Shown here: piece after piece, positions 1-5,609 of the stretch | Numbering within the stretch: position 1 is the first letter of the stretch | How the letters are laid out: every line of letters begins with the position of its first letter | Source: Thermoprotei archaeon | GTDB lineage: Archaea > Thermoproteota > Methanomethylicia > Nezhaarchaeales > WYZ-LMO8 | Reading direction: 5' to 3' | Assembly (NCBI GenBank): GCA_003650865.1 | Contig: QMSN01000065.1 | Location: forward strand, 1-6,054 | DNA length: 6,054 nt | Notes under the pieces: generated by a model | The model's input: the letters and a program-made list of their open reading frames with translations, nothing else | Databases searched by the model: none | What the model was told of the DNA's origin: nothing | Made by a program: the position numbers and the translations under genes

Positions 1-707
1 AAGTAGGCTATTATGGTCTTCTCCTCTCCAGCATTTAGTGTCTGGAACTCGGGTTTCAACGAGGCTTGATATATGGGGGTTGGCTCGCCCCACACGTAGA
101 GCTCTATCATGCCATTGGTGAAGGCCTCGCCCATGGTGTTCCTAACGTTAGCCTTAAGCACACCAGCATACTTGCCATCGCCCCTCATAACTCCCAAGTT
201 GTAGGCTTTCTGACATGAAACCTCCATGCTCACGTAACTGACCGCAACAGCAGAGTAGAACTCCTGCCCAGTGACTGTATGGAGCTTTATCTCGTGATGA
301 GAACCCGGCTTGAGCTCCAAGCCTTCAGTCACAGCCCAAATGTAGACCGACTCCCCCGGGCCTATGTATACCAAGACGCTGTCATCGGCCTTCTCCATCC
401 TATTCTCTCCATTAACGGTCTTAGCTGAGAAAACCATCGCACTGCACTTGCCATCAACTATTATGTCATCTATGCGTATGGGATCACCGCCAAGGTTCTT
501 CACGAGTATCTTGAATTGACCAGCCTCCTCAGAGCCCATAGCCTCCATCCCACCGTAGACGTTCAGCTCCACGGGCCTAGTTCCATAACCTGTTTGGCCT
601 ATGACGCCCAGCATCCACATGGATACGGCTATGGCTATGCCGACGGCTGTTACAATGACAGCAGCTATTAGAGGCTCAATCCCCCTCTTAAGCCTTGTAG
701 AAGCCAC
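1..707 (-). CDS. Partial archaeal pilin-like surface protein (N-terminal 235 residues)
   Basis: The frame is open from a GTG at 707 to the left edge, so the C-terminus is missing. GTG is chosen because GAGGGG lies six bases before it (714-719) and the nearby ATG at 721 meets a stop after four codons. Residues 1-9 (MASTRLKRG) are a class III signal with probable prepilin peptidase cleavage after G9, followed by IEPLIAAVIVT and a transmembrane helix to about residue 37 (WMLGVIG). GYGTR is at 40-44. The shared beta-rich domain follows, with VKNLGG at 69-74, DDIIVDGK at 80-87 and KPGSHHEIKLH at 133-143. From about residue 155 the sequence departs from its paralogues; residues 183-235 read like a further beta domain. 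By family it should be processed by a PibD/EppA-type peptidase and sit on the cell surface, alone or in a pilus. The specific role is unknown. It is divergent from the gene at 1109. Confidence 0.85.
   Translation of the reverse strand, partial: MASTRLKRGIEPLIAAVIVTAVGIAIAVSMWMLGVIGQTGYGTRPVELNVYGGMEAMGSEEAGQFKILVKNLGGDPIRIDDIIVDGKCSAMVFSAKTVNGENRMEKADDSVLVYIGPGESVYIWAVTEGLELKPGSHHEIKLHTVTGQEFYSAVAVSYVSMEVSCQKAYNLGVMRGDGKYAGVLKANVRNTMGEAFTNGMIELYVWGEPTPIYQASLKPEFQTLNAGEEKTIIAY
636..680. repeat. Inverted repeat, left arm, in the 5' coding region
   Basis: This 45-base segment, read on the minus strand, matches 1172-1216 on the plus strand at 43 of 45 positions, including 26 identical bases in a row (646-671 against 1181-1206). 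It encodes the residues just after the predicted signal cleavage site (IEPLIAAVIVTAVGI). The similarity drops to synonymous and non-synonymous differences just outside it, so it may mark gene conversion or a recombination site between the two divergent genes. Confidence 0.85.
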
Positions 708-713
708 TACGAG

Positions 714-719
714 CCCCTC
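714..719 (-). promoter_or_regulatory. Ribosome binding site deciding the GTG start at 707
   Basis: The minus strand reads GAGGGG, ending six bases before the GTG at 707. It is the only Shine-Dalgarno-like sequence near a usable start in this frame, and it supports the GTG start. Confidence 0.6.
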
Positions 720-741
720 ATAATGTATTTGAAAACACCGA

Positions 742-752
742 GATATACTTAA
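742..752 (-). promoter_or_regulatory. Putative archaeal TATA box for the gene starting at 707
   Basis: On the minus strand this reads TTAAGTATATC. Its centre is about 40 bases before the GTG at 707, which would place transcription start near 720 and give a short leader that still contains the GAGGGG ribosome binding site. This is an inference from spacing and base composition. Confidence 0.45.
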
Positions 753-790
753 TGTCTAAGTTCTTAGAAAAGTGGATTAATGTTTTTGCC

Positions 791-1060
791 CTACATCCCT
801 CCATATTCATGCACGAAGACGTAGAGCCCTGTTAGTATTGCTAGCTTTGCATGCTCATCTATCTCAACCCTAATGTGTGGTGGCCCACCTGGATTTACAT
901 CAGCATTCCAAGCTGCCAATTTGTTGCGCCAGCACTACCACTTCGAGAAGCCCATGGATCACTCCTGTGAAGAGCATCCCAGCTGAACACTACGACCCAG
1001 CCTGAACTATCGTTATCCCACTAGTCTCATTAACGCCAAAGGCGTAAAAACTAATTAAAG
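791..1060 (-). pseudogene. Decayed C-terminal fragment of a paralogue of the protein at 1109-2947
   Basis: Most of the 371-base gap is old coding sequence on the minus strand, split over three frames. From about 1060 to 1020 one frame reads FYAFGVNETS. A shift near 1017-1025 leads to DNDSSGWVVVFSWDALHRSD. A second shift near 917-927 leads to NKLAAWNADVNPGGPP and then IDEHAKLAILTGLYVFVHEY, ending at a TAG at 791-793. The joined reading resembles the last 55 residues of the 1109-2947 product (YGLRVNGGDGWFLMVSLAR, then WWPGGTPP, then YDEILTKLVVYPVTHLYLIKY) in the same order: Y..G.VN, GW with a hydrophobic strand, PGG.PP, a charged DE helix and an aromatic last strand. It has no start and no N-terminal part, so it cannot be a working gene. 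Sequence errors could mimic the two shifts, but the missing 5' part could not be explained that way. Confidence 0.6.
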
Positions 1061-1062
1061 TC
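1046..1062 (+). promoter_or_regulatory. Putative TATA box region for the gene at 1109
   Basis: The AT-rich stretch AAAAACTAATTAAAGTC has a TATA-like centre near 1056, predicting transcription start near 1082 and a leader of about 27 bases before the ATG at 1109. A second AT stretch, CAATAATATTG at 1071-1081, is an alternative that would give an almost leaderless transcript. Either placing favours the ATG at 1109 over the TTG at 1079. The box lies at the broken edge of the decayed fragment. A 5-base stem with an AAA loop (1033-1045, ACGCC/GGCGT) sits just upstream; its role is unknown. Confidence 0.4.
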
Positions 1063-1108
1063 TTACAGTGCAATAATATTGCAGTTATTGCAGGATGTGG
1101 TTTGCCCT

Positions 1109-2947
1109 ATGAGGGTGCTCTCCATCAAGAGCATCCGCGAGGGAATTTATAAGAGGTTTAGGAGGAGGGCTATTGAGCCCCTAATAGCTGCTGTCATTGT
1201 AACAGCTGTCGGCATAACGATAGCTGTAGCTGTTTCCCTCTGGATGCTTGGAGTTATAGGGTCTACGGGTTACGGCACTAGGCCCATCATGCTTGGGATA
1301 TACGGGGACATCAACGTTAGAGGCGACGAGTTCTGGGTTATAGTCAAGAACCATGGTGGGGAGAGGGTCATAATAGACGACGTAGTGGTCGACGGCAAGC
1401 ACCACGCCTACATCCTAAGGGCCTATAGCTTAAGCACAGGTGAGAGCAGGCTCGACATATATGAGGGCAATAGGTATACGGTGTACATAGAGCCTGGGGA
1501 GAGCGTTGAGATATGGTGTGTAAGCGACGTGGACATGAAGCCTGGAACTGAGCACGAAGTCAGAATACACACGACAATGGGCCTCGAGTACGCTAGACCA
1601 CTTAAGGCCTTCTTAGCCCCCATAGACGTTGAGATAAGCTCGATCAATACGGGGTTGAAGTCCCCCTCTAACCCTGAGCAGAGGATAATACTAGTGAGGC
1701 TAAACGTAGATAATAGGTGGACTAAGCCCATAATCATACGGAGTATAGCGATATACTCTGAGGATAACTTAGTGTCACCAGTCAAGGTGGTAGACAGCTG
1801 GCTTAATGGAACCTCGCTTAACGACAAGCCGATAACCATAAAGCCCGGAGGCTCATGGGCTCCATCAAGTCTGCTTGAGTACTTCAGAGCAGACTTAACT
1901 CCCGGTGAATACATCATAATAGCAGACTTCGAGATTCAAGGAGAGAAGAACGAGACTTCAGCGTCGATAATTCGCGTCTCATCAAACGTCATTAAGGCCT
2001 ACGTCATATACATAACGGAGGATGATGAAGTAGGTTCAGGAGATCCTGTAAATGGTGAAGACCCCATATTTGAGCGGTACCCAGCATGGTACAGAGACCC
2101 AAGCACTTTGGTTGACACCTTAAAGCAATACTACGACGTCATCGAGGTAAGCAAGATGAGTGAACTAAAGGATTTAATTGAAAATCCACCTGAAGGCCCG
2201 CTAATAGTGATAAACGTGCACAGCGAGCCACTACCTATACCGAAGAGCTACCTAGACAACTACATAAACTACCCATCTGAAAACGTGACAGAAAACGCTG
2301 TGGAAAGTGCGGTTAAGGATTGGCATCAAGCCATAAACAACGCTGTGTCACACAAGTGGATATGGGTACACCCAGCAGGCTACCCCTTCTGGGGGACAGC
2401 GAATAAGAGGTATGCAAGAGCTTACGGTTATCCTAACTGGACTGATGATTGGGGATACAATTACATAAATCCTTGGTCCAACCTAGATCCTGAATATGGT
2501 GGAGCAAGAGGTGAAAGTGTTCACCGTGAAGGTGCTAAGTGGGCTACTGGCTGGAGCTTTGATGGTAATGATGCGCACAACCATAAGATCGGCAAGACGC
2601 CTCTAGTCGACGAGATAGAGACTGTATTTGGAGTTACGTTATACGGTACAACTTACGGATGGGCTACCATGGACGTGTCGTCGCTCGCGGGCTCGAGTAA
2701 TGTGACGGATGATGTTGTCGTGTACTATAGAGATGTAGATCCCGAAGCCTCTGCATCTGATTACTTTGACCCAATAATATATGGCTTGAGGGTTAATGGT
2801 GGTGATGGTTGGTTCTTAATGGTTAGCTTGGCTAGACCTCAATGGTGGCCGGGCGGCACACCTCCTGATTACGACGAGATATTGACGAAGCTCGTGGTAT
2901 ATCCTGTAACCCACCTATACCTGATAAAATACGTTGTGGAAGAATGA
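1109..2947 (+). CDS. Pilin-like surface protein with a large C-terminal alpha/beta domain
   Basis: ATG at 1109 gives 612 residues; an in-frame TTG at 1079 would add ten but probably lies upstream of the transcript start. The class III signal ends in FRRRA (17-21), with predicted cleavage after A21, then IEPLIAAVIVT and a transmembrane helix to about residue 51 (WMLGVIG). GYGTR is at 54-58. The shared beta-rich domain (about 60-170) has VKNHGG at 79-84, DDVVVDGK at 90-97 and KPGTEHEVRIH at 144-154. Residues 172-293 look like a second beta-sandwich. Residues 295-612 form a separate domain with alternating strands and helices: AYVIYITEDD (297-306), helix 332-341, IVINVHSEPLPIP (366-378), helix 395-413, WIWVHPAGYPFWG (417-429), GWFLMVSLAR (567-576). 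The order recalls a class I glutamine-amidotransferase-like or ThuA-like fold, but no catalytic Cys is visible. Sequons such as NGT (233), NET (281) and NWT (443) fit an extracellular location. Function unknown. Confidence 0.92.
   Translation: MRVLSIKSIREGIYKRFRRRAIEPLIAAVIVTAVGITIAVAVSLWMLGVIGSTGYGTRPIMLGIYGDINVRGDEFWVIVKNHGGERVIIDDVVVDGKHHAYILRAYSLSTGESRLDIYEGNRYTVYIEPGESVEIWCVSDVDMKPGTEHEVRIHTTMGLEYARPLKAFLAPIDVEISSINTGLKSPSNPEQRIILVRLNVDNRWTKPIIIRSIAIYSEDNLVSPVKVVDSWLNGTSLNDKPITIKPGGSWAPSSLLEYFRADLTPGEYIIIADFEIQGEKNETSASIIRVSSNVIKAYVIYITEDDEVGSGDPVNGEDPIFERYPAWYRDPSTLVDTLKQYYDVIEVSKMSELKDLIENPPEGPLIVINVHSEPLPIPKSYLDNYINYPSENVTENAVESAVKDWHQAINNAVSHKWIWVHPAGYPFWGTANKRYARAYGYPNWTDDWGYNYINPWSNLDPEYGGARGESVHREGAKWATGWSFDGNDAHNHKIGKTPLVDEIETVFGVTLYGTTYGWATMDVSSLAGSSNVTDDVVVYYRDVDPEASASDYFDPIIYGLRVNGGDGWFLMVSLARPQWWPGGTPPDYDEILTKLVVYPVTHLYLIKYVVEE
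1172..1216. repeat. Inverted repeat, right arm, in the 5' coding region
   Basis: This is the partner of 636-680 in opposite orientation, with 43 of 45 positions identical and mismatches only at 1180 and 1207. Recombination between the arms would invert the 491 bases between them and exchange the promoters and signal peptides of the two divergent genes. That consequence is inferred; the repeat itself is seen directly. Confidence 0.85.
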
Positions 2948-2987
2948 AGAGCTACAGCTTTTCTGAGCACACGTCTCAACCTACTAG

Positions 2988-3008
2988 CTTAATAAGTGAG
3001 TAAATTGG
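2988..3008 (+). promoter_or_regulatory. Putative promoter region for the short gene at 3034
   Basis: Two TATA-like stretches, CTTAATAAG (2988-2996) and GAGTAAATT (2998-3006), lie 30-45 bases before the ATG at 3034. Their spacing would allow a short leader or a nearly leaderless transcript, so the gene may be transcribed separately from the one 86 bases upstream. Only GTGTGA (3023-3028) resembles a ribosome binding site, and it is weak. Confidence 0.35.
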
Positions 3009-3033
3009 TGTTAAGCATAGAGCGTGTGAAATA

Positions 3034-3558
3034 ATGTCAAAAGGAGCATCTGTCTTAGTCGCTGCGTTATGTTTGTTGTCCCTCGCTATAGGGCTTGCCT
3101 TAAGTGTTGGTCTTTGGGTTTTAGGTGTTTGGAGTGATGTTTCAAGAGTTGAGATTGTCGAGTTTAAGTCCGCTTACTCTATGTGGTATGATGATTACGT
3201 CTCCATAGGGGATTTCCTGGGGAACAACACGTGGATCATATATTTAGTTGTTGAGAACAAGGGTAGCGTAGATGTCACTATAACTGATGTGGTGATAAAC
3301 GACAAGCCTATAGGCGCTGTTAAGGGGGTAAAAGAGGGCTTCTACTTCGTGAGCGCTAAGGAGGGGTGGGTTACATTCCCCTATGAGGGCTATCCCCTAC
3401 TTAGCGGTGAGAAAGCATCCATAGCGGTTGTCGTGCCAGGTCCAGACTTCAATTGCACAGGTAAAAACCCCACTGGGTTTAATCATGACCAGATTGTTAG
3501 GGTTGGCGTGAAGACTAAGGGTGGCAGGATATGCTTCGCCACTCTCAAGCTTCCTTAA
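3034..3558 (+). CDS. Short pilin-like membrane protein (174 residues)
   Basis: A short N-terminus (MSKGAS) is followed by one hydrophobic helix (residues about 5-33) ending in LSVGLWVLGVWS, which matches the LW-x-LGV-x-G end of the helix in the larger neighbours. The signal is atypical: the I-E-P-L-I motif is missing and K3-G4 is the only possible prepilin peptidase site, so processing is uncertain. Residues 36-174 are predicted as one beta-rich exposed domain. VVENKGSVDVTITDVVIND (72-90) parallels the VKNxGGxxVxIDDVVVDGK signature of the shared module, so the gene is probably a diverged stand-alone copy of that module without a C-terminal extension. Sequons are present at N64 and N140. It follows the 1109-2947 gene on the same strand after 86 bases and converges on the 3601-5325 gene. 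A minor pilin or partner subunit is possible. Function is not established. Confidence 0.85.
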   Translation: MSKGASVLVAALCLLSLAIGLALSVGLWVLGVWSDVSRVEIVEFKSAYSMWYDDYVSIGDFLGNNTWIIYLVVENKGSVDVTITDVVINDKPIGAVKGVKEGFYFVSAKEGWVTFPYEGYPLLSGEKASIAVVVPGPDFNCTGKNPTGFNHDQIVRVGVKTKGGRICFATLKLP

Positions 3559-3601
3559 GCCATTCAACTCTGACCTCAACTATCTTGTAGCCTAGCAGGC
3601 T
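3545..3601 (-). pseudogene. Orphan C-terminal coding remnant behind the 574-residue gene
   Basis: Directly after the stop of the 3601-5325 gene, in a shifted frame, the minus strand reads SLLGYKIVE followed by VRVEWLKEA and a TGA at 3545-3547. The first nine residues are identical to residues 527-535 of the neighbouring protein, and the only base difference is synonymous (CTG for TTG, Leu). The fragment has no start of its own and overlaps the 3' end of the convergent 3034-3558 gene by 14 bases. It is either debris of a duplication or an alternative C-terminal end that could be joined by recombination. Confidence 0.5.
3565..3601. repeat. Direct repeat, copy 1 (outside the gene)
   Basis: The core at 3575-3601 (27 bases) matches 3721-3747 at 26 positions. 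Allowing a 2-base gap, the similarity extends to 3565-3601 against 3709-3747, with 35 of 37 aligned bases identical. The copies start 146 bases apart in the core, which is not a multiple of three, so they lie in different frames relative to each other. Confidence 0.88.
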
Positions 3602-5325
3602 TACATGTCGGTTAGCGTTACTGAGCTGAAGAAGTAGTCGAAGAGAGGGCCGTTGTTGCTCGTCCACCCCTGAAAGCCGAAGAAGCCTAGTTGGCTATAC
3701 GAGTACTCCAGCTCTGAGCCCTCAACTATCTTGTAGCCTAGCAAGCTCCACTCCTCGTCGTAGAGGAAGAAGGCGACTCGGTAGGGGGTTCGTGAGACGT
3801 GTATTTCCAAGTTGTAGAGCTGGCCTTCACTTGTAGCTGAGTACAGCTGCTCCTGCTCCCAGCTCCACCCAGGGTCTGAGGAGTCCCAGCCAGCCATTGC
3901 TCCTCCCCAAGCTCGGGACTGAACGTCTATAGCCATGGCGTTCCCCAGGCTTGAAGAGCATAGAAGCAGCGCTCCACTGGTCAGCTTAACACCTCTAACT
4001 TGAGCTCTAACCACGAAGCCATCCTCGAAGCTCATGGGGTTGAACTTCCTCAAAACCCTAACACCCGGCCCATGAGAGGACTCATTAGTCGCTGTAACGT
4101 AGAGCCTAGCGCTGCCACCACCAACAAACCAGTAGACGTTTAAGTTATCTGGGTTGCCAGCATCCCAAACTGCTGTTAAGCCACCGTGAGTATCTAAGCT
4201 ACCTACAGCGTCCCAGTATACATCGCATGAACCTCTAATCACGCTACCCCCCAGCTTAACTATGAAGCCGTTGGTAATTGAGAAGTCCTTGCTCCAATTA
4301 GCTGCAAAGATGCACCAACCACTAGGTCCTTGAGGCAAGGCACCCAGTAAGCCTACTCTAAAAGCTCCAGTTATGCTAGCGACATCATCGAAGTAGATGT
4401 GTGAAGGCCATGGAAGATCTCCAGGAGTTACTGAGGAGTTAGACCAGTAGTACAGGTATTCTTTGTCTACATCTCCATCTAGATCTGTGTCTACGCCTAA
4501 GTGGAGGCCTATTATGGAGTCGCTTGAGAAGGACTCGACCTTGATGTTGCACGTAACCAATTCACTAGTGCTTATGTTGACTGCCCTCCAAGCCCAAGCG
4601 CTTACGTTGCTCGCAGCTGGAGAGGTCACAGCCATGTGTAGAGCTGATGCTGTAGATGCTGCTGATGGACTTGGAGGAGCTGTAGGAGCACTACTCACCT
4701 CTATAGTTGCAACTCCATTAACTCCATAGCTCCAAGAGCTCAAGGAATCCAAGTCGTCAATGCTGAAGGAGGGCGTGAGGGATATTGATGCTACCGGCAC
4801 CCTATATTGAGCCCTCAAAACCTTATAGAACTCGTGGCCAGTAGCCACGTGTATCTTAAGCTGGTGGTCGGTGGCTGGCTTCAACGTGAAGTCGGTTACG
4901 CCGTAGACCATGTACCTCCTACCCGGCTTTAAGGTAAAGCCTGATGGACAGCCGTTTTCGTCGAACTCCAATGTGTCCTCTCCAGTAACTTCATCCTTAA
5001 CCAGTATCGGTATCACTCTATGCTTACCGTCTAAGACCACGTCATCCACAAAGACGGGGTCTCCTCCCTCATTCTTAACTAAAAACCAGAGGTTGTTGTC
5101 ACGAACCCTCAAGTCGCCGTAGATAACGACCCTCACGTACCTAGTTCCATAGCCACTCTGTCCAACAACCCCGAGGAACCATAGCGAGATAGCTACAGCG
5201 AGAGTTATCGCGATCGAGGTCAGTATAACCACAGCTATTAACGGCTCAATACCACGTCTACCAGCTGAGCTAAATCGAACACGCCTAGAAAACTCATTGG
5301 ACAACGAGTTGAGCAATAAAGCCAT
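3601..5325 (-). CDS. Pilin-like surface protein with lectin-like C-terminal domains
   Basis: ATG at 5325 gives 574 residues and follows a TATA-like box by about 40 bases. The signal ends in SAGRRG (20-25), then IEPLIAVVILT and a transmembrane helix to about residue 55 (WFLGVVG); GYGTR is at 58-62. The shared module follows, with VKNEGG at 83-88, DDVVLDGK at 94-101 and KPATDHQLKIH at 149-159. Residues 180-375 look like a carbohydrate-binding-type beta-sandwich containing an Ala/Ser/Pro-rich stretch (211-240, bases 4606-4695) and a calcium-loop-like DTDLDGDVDKEY (279-290). Residues 376-574 resemble a LamG/concanavalin-A-like sandwich ending in LFDYFFSSVTLTDM. Sequons at N240, N250, N296, N343 and N414 fit an exposed protein. 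A sugar-binding or adhesive role is inferred from fold-like patterns only. Its last 48 residues are bracketed by a 27-base direct repeat, and it converges with the 3034-3558 gene across a 42-base gap. Confidence 0.92.
   Translation of the reverse strand: MALLLNSLSNEFSRRVRFSSAGRRGIEPLIAVVILTSIAITLAVAISLWFLGVVGQSGYGTRYVRVVIYGDLRVRDNNLWFLVKNEGGDPVFVDDVVLDGKHRVIPILVKDEVTGEDTLEFDENGCPSGFTLKPGRRYMVYGVTDFTLKPATDHQLKIHVATGHEFYKVLRAQYRVPVASISLTPSFSIDDLDSLSSWSYGVNGVATIEVSSAPTAPPSPSAASTASALHMAVTSPAASNVSAWAWRAVNISTSELVTCNIKVESFSSDSIIGLHLGVDTDLDGDVDKEYLYYWSNSSVTPGDLPWPSHIYFDDVASITGAFRVGLLGALPQGPSGWCIFAANWSKDFSITNGFIVKLGGSVIRGSCDVYWDAVGSLDTHGGLTAVWDAGNPDNLNVYWFVGGGSARLYVTATNESSHGPGVRVLRKFNPMSFEDGFVVRAQVRGVKLTSGALLLCSSSLGNAMAIDVQSRAWGGAMAGWDSSDPGWSWEQEQLYSATSEGQLYNLEIHVSRTPYRVAFFLYDEEWSLLGYKIVEGSELEYSYSQLGFFGFQGWTSNNGPLFDYFFSSVTLTDM
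3709..3747. repeat. Direct repeat, copy 2 (inside the 574-residue gene)
   Basis: This copy encodes residues 527-539 of the 3601-5325 product (SLLGYKIVEGSEL). The 27-base core at 3721-3747 equals exactly nine codons. Recombination with copy 1 would remove 146 bases and the present last 39 residues, adding VRVEWLKEA instead. Confidence 0.88.
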
Positions 5326-5357
5326 ACATCTTTCACTACTACTTAGCGGTAAGAGGC

Positions 5358-5371
5358 ATTTTAACTTTAAT
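5358..5371 (-). promoter_or_regulatory. Putative TATA box for the gene starting at 5325
   Basis: The minus strand reads CATTAAAGTTAAAA across 5358-5371. Its centre is about 40 bases before the ATG at 5325, placing transcription start near 5337 and giving a leader of about 12 bases. Its core is nearly symmetrical, so it could in principle also work on the plus strand, where no convincing gene follows. Confidence 0.45.
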
Positions 5372-5425
5372 GTACCATGTGCAAGGACTTAAGCGATCAA
5401 GGAGGCAAGCATGACATCCATAACT

Positions 5426-5494
5426 TCAAACCCAGACCTCAACATACTCAACGACTATACCATAACCATTTAGCAGCATCCTAAGCAATTGCAC
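5426..5494 (-). pseudogene. Possible C-terminal remnant in the 284-base gap
   Basis: Within the gap 5326-5609, the minus strand encodes LLNGYGIVVEYVEVWV followed by TGA at 5426-5428. This resembles the orphan end at 3545-3601 (LLGYKIVEVRVEW) and the end of the 5610-6054 product (NGYVVKIWYAQP). An in-frame TGA lies just upstream (5495-5497), before a further short stretch, KNGILWSRM. The match is short and could be chance. The rest of the gap is AT-rich (especially 5520-5590) and shows nothing else that can be named. Confidence 0.3.
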
Positions 5495-5609
5495 TCACAT
5501 CCTACTCCACAAAATGCCGTTCTTTATTCTCATTAATTAGGTTAAATGTAAAATCATATCAAGAACTATATCTAAACACAACTATGGAAGTGAAGTGCTT
5601 GCCGATAAC

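Noticed and set aside
1033..1045. Small hairpin ACGCC-AAA-GGCGT as a terminator or operator
   Set aside because: Five base pairs only, no U-run follows on either strand, and it lies inside the decayed coding fragment, so chance is likely.
1079..1108. Ten-residue N-terminal extension from an in-frame TTG for the large plus-strand gene
   Set aside because: TTG is a weaker start, no ribosome binding site precedes it, and the likely TATA box at 1050-1060 would place transcription start at or after it. The ATG at 1109 is favoured.
1181..1917. Open frames on the minus strand opposite the 1109-2947 gene
   Set aside because: They are antisense shadows: no protein-like motifs or ribosome binding sites, while the plus frame has clear pilin features.
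3397..3579. Minus-strand frame overlapping the end of the short pilin-like gene
   Set aside because: It is a shadow of the 3034-3558 gene; its start lies in the direct-repeat region, but the rest has no protein-like character.
4463..5122. Open plus-strand frames opposite the 3601-5325 gene
   Set aside because: The compositional bias comes from the Ala/Ser/Pro-rich stretch and other coding on the opposite strand; no independent gene signals.
5411..5473. 20-residue plus-strand frame with a good ribosome binding site (GGAGG at 5401-5405)
   Set aside because: Very short, with no recognisable motif, and antisense to the possible remnant at 5426-5494. The GGAGG is notable but not enough to call a gene without conservation or expression data.
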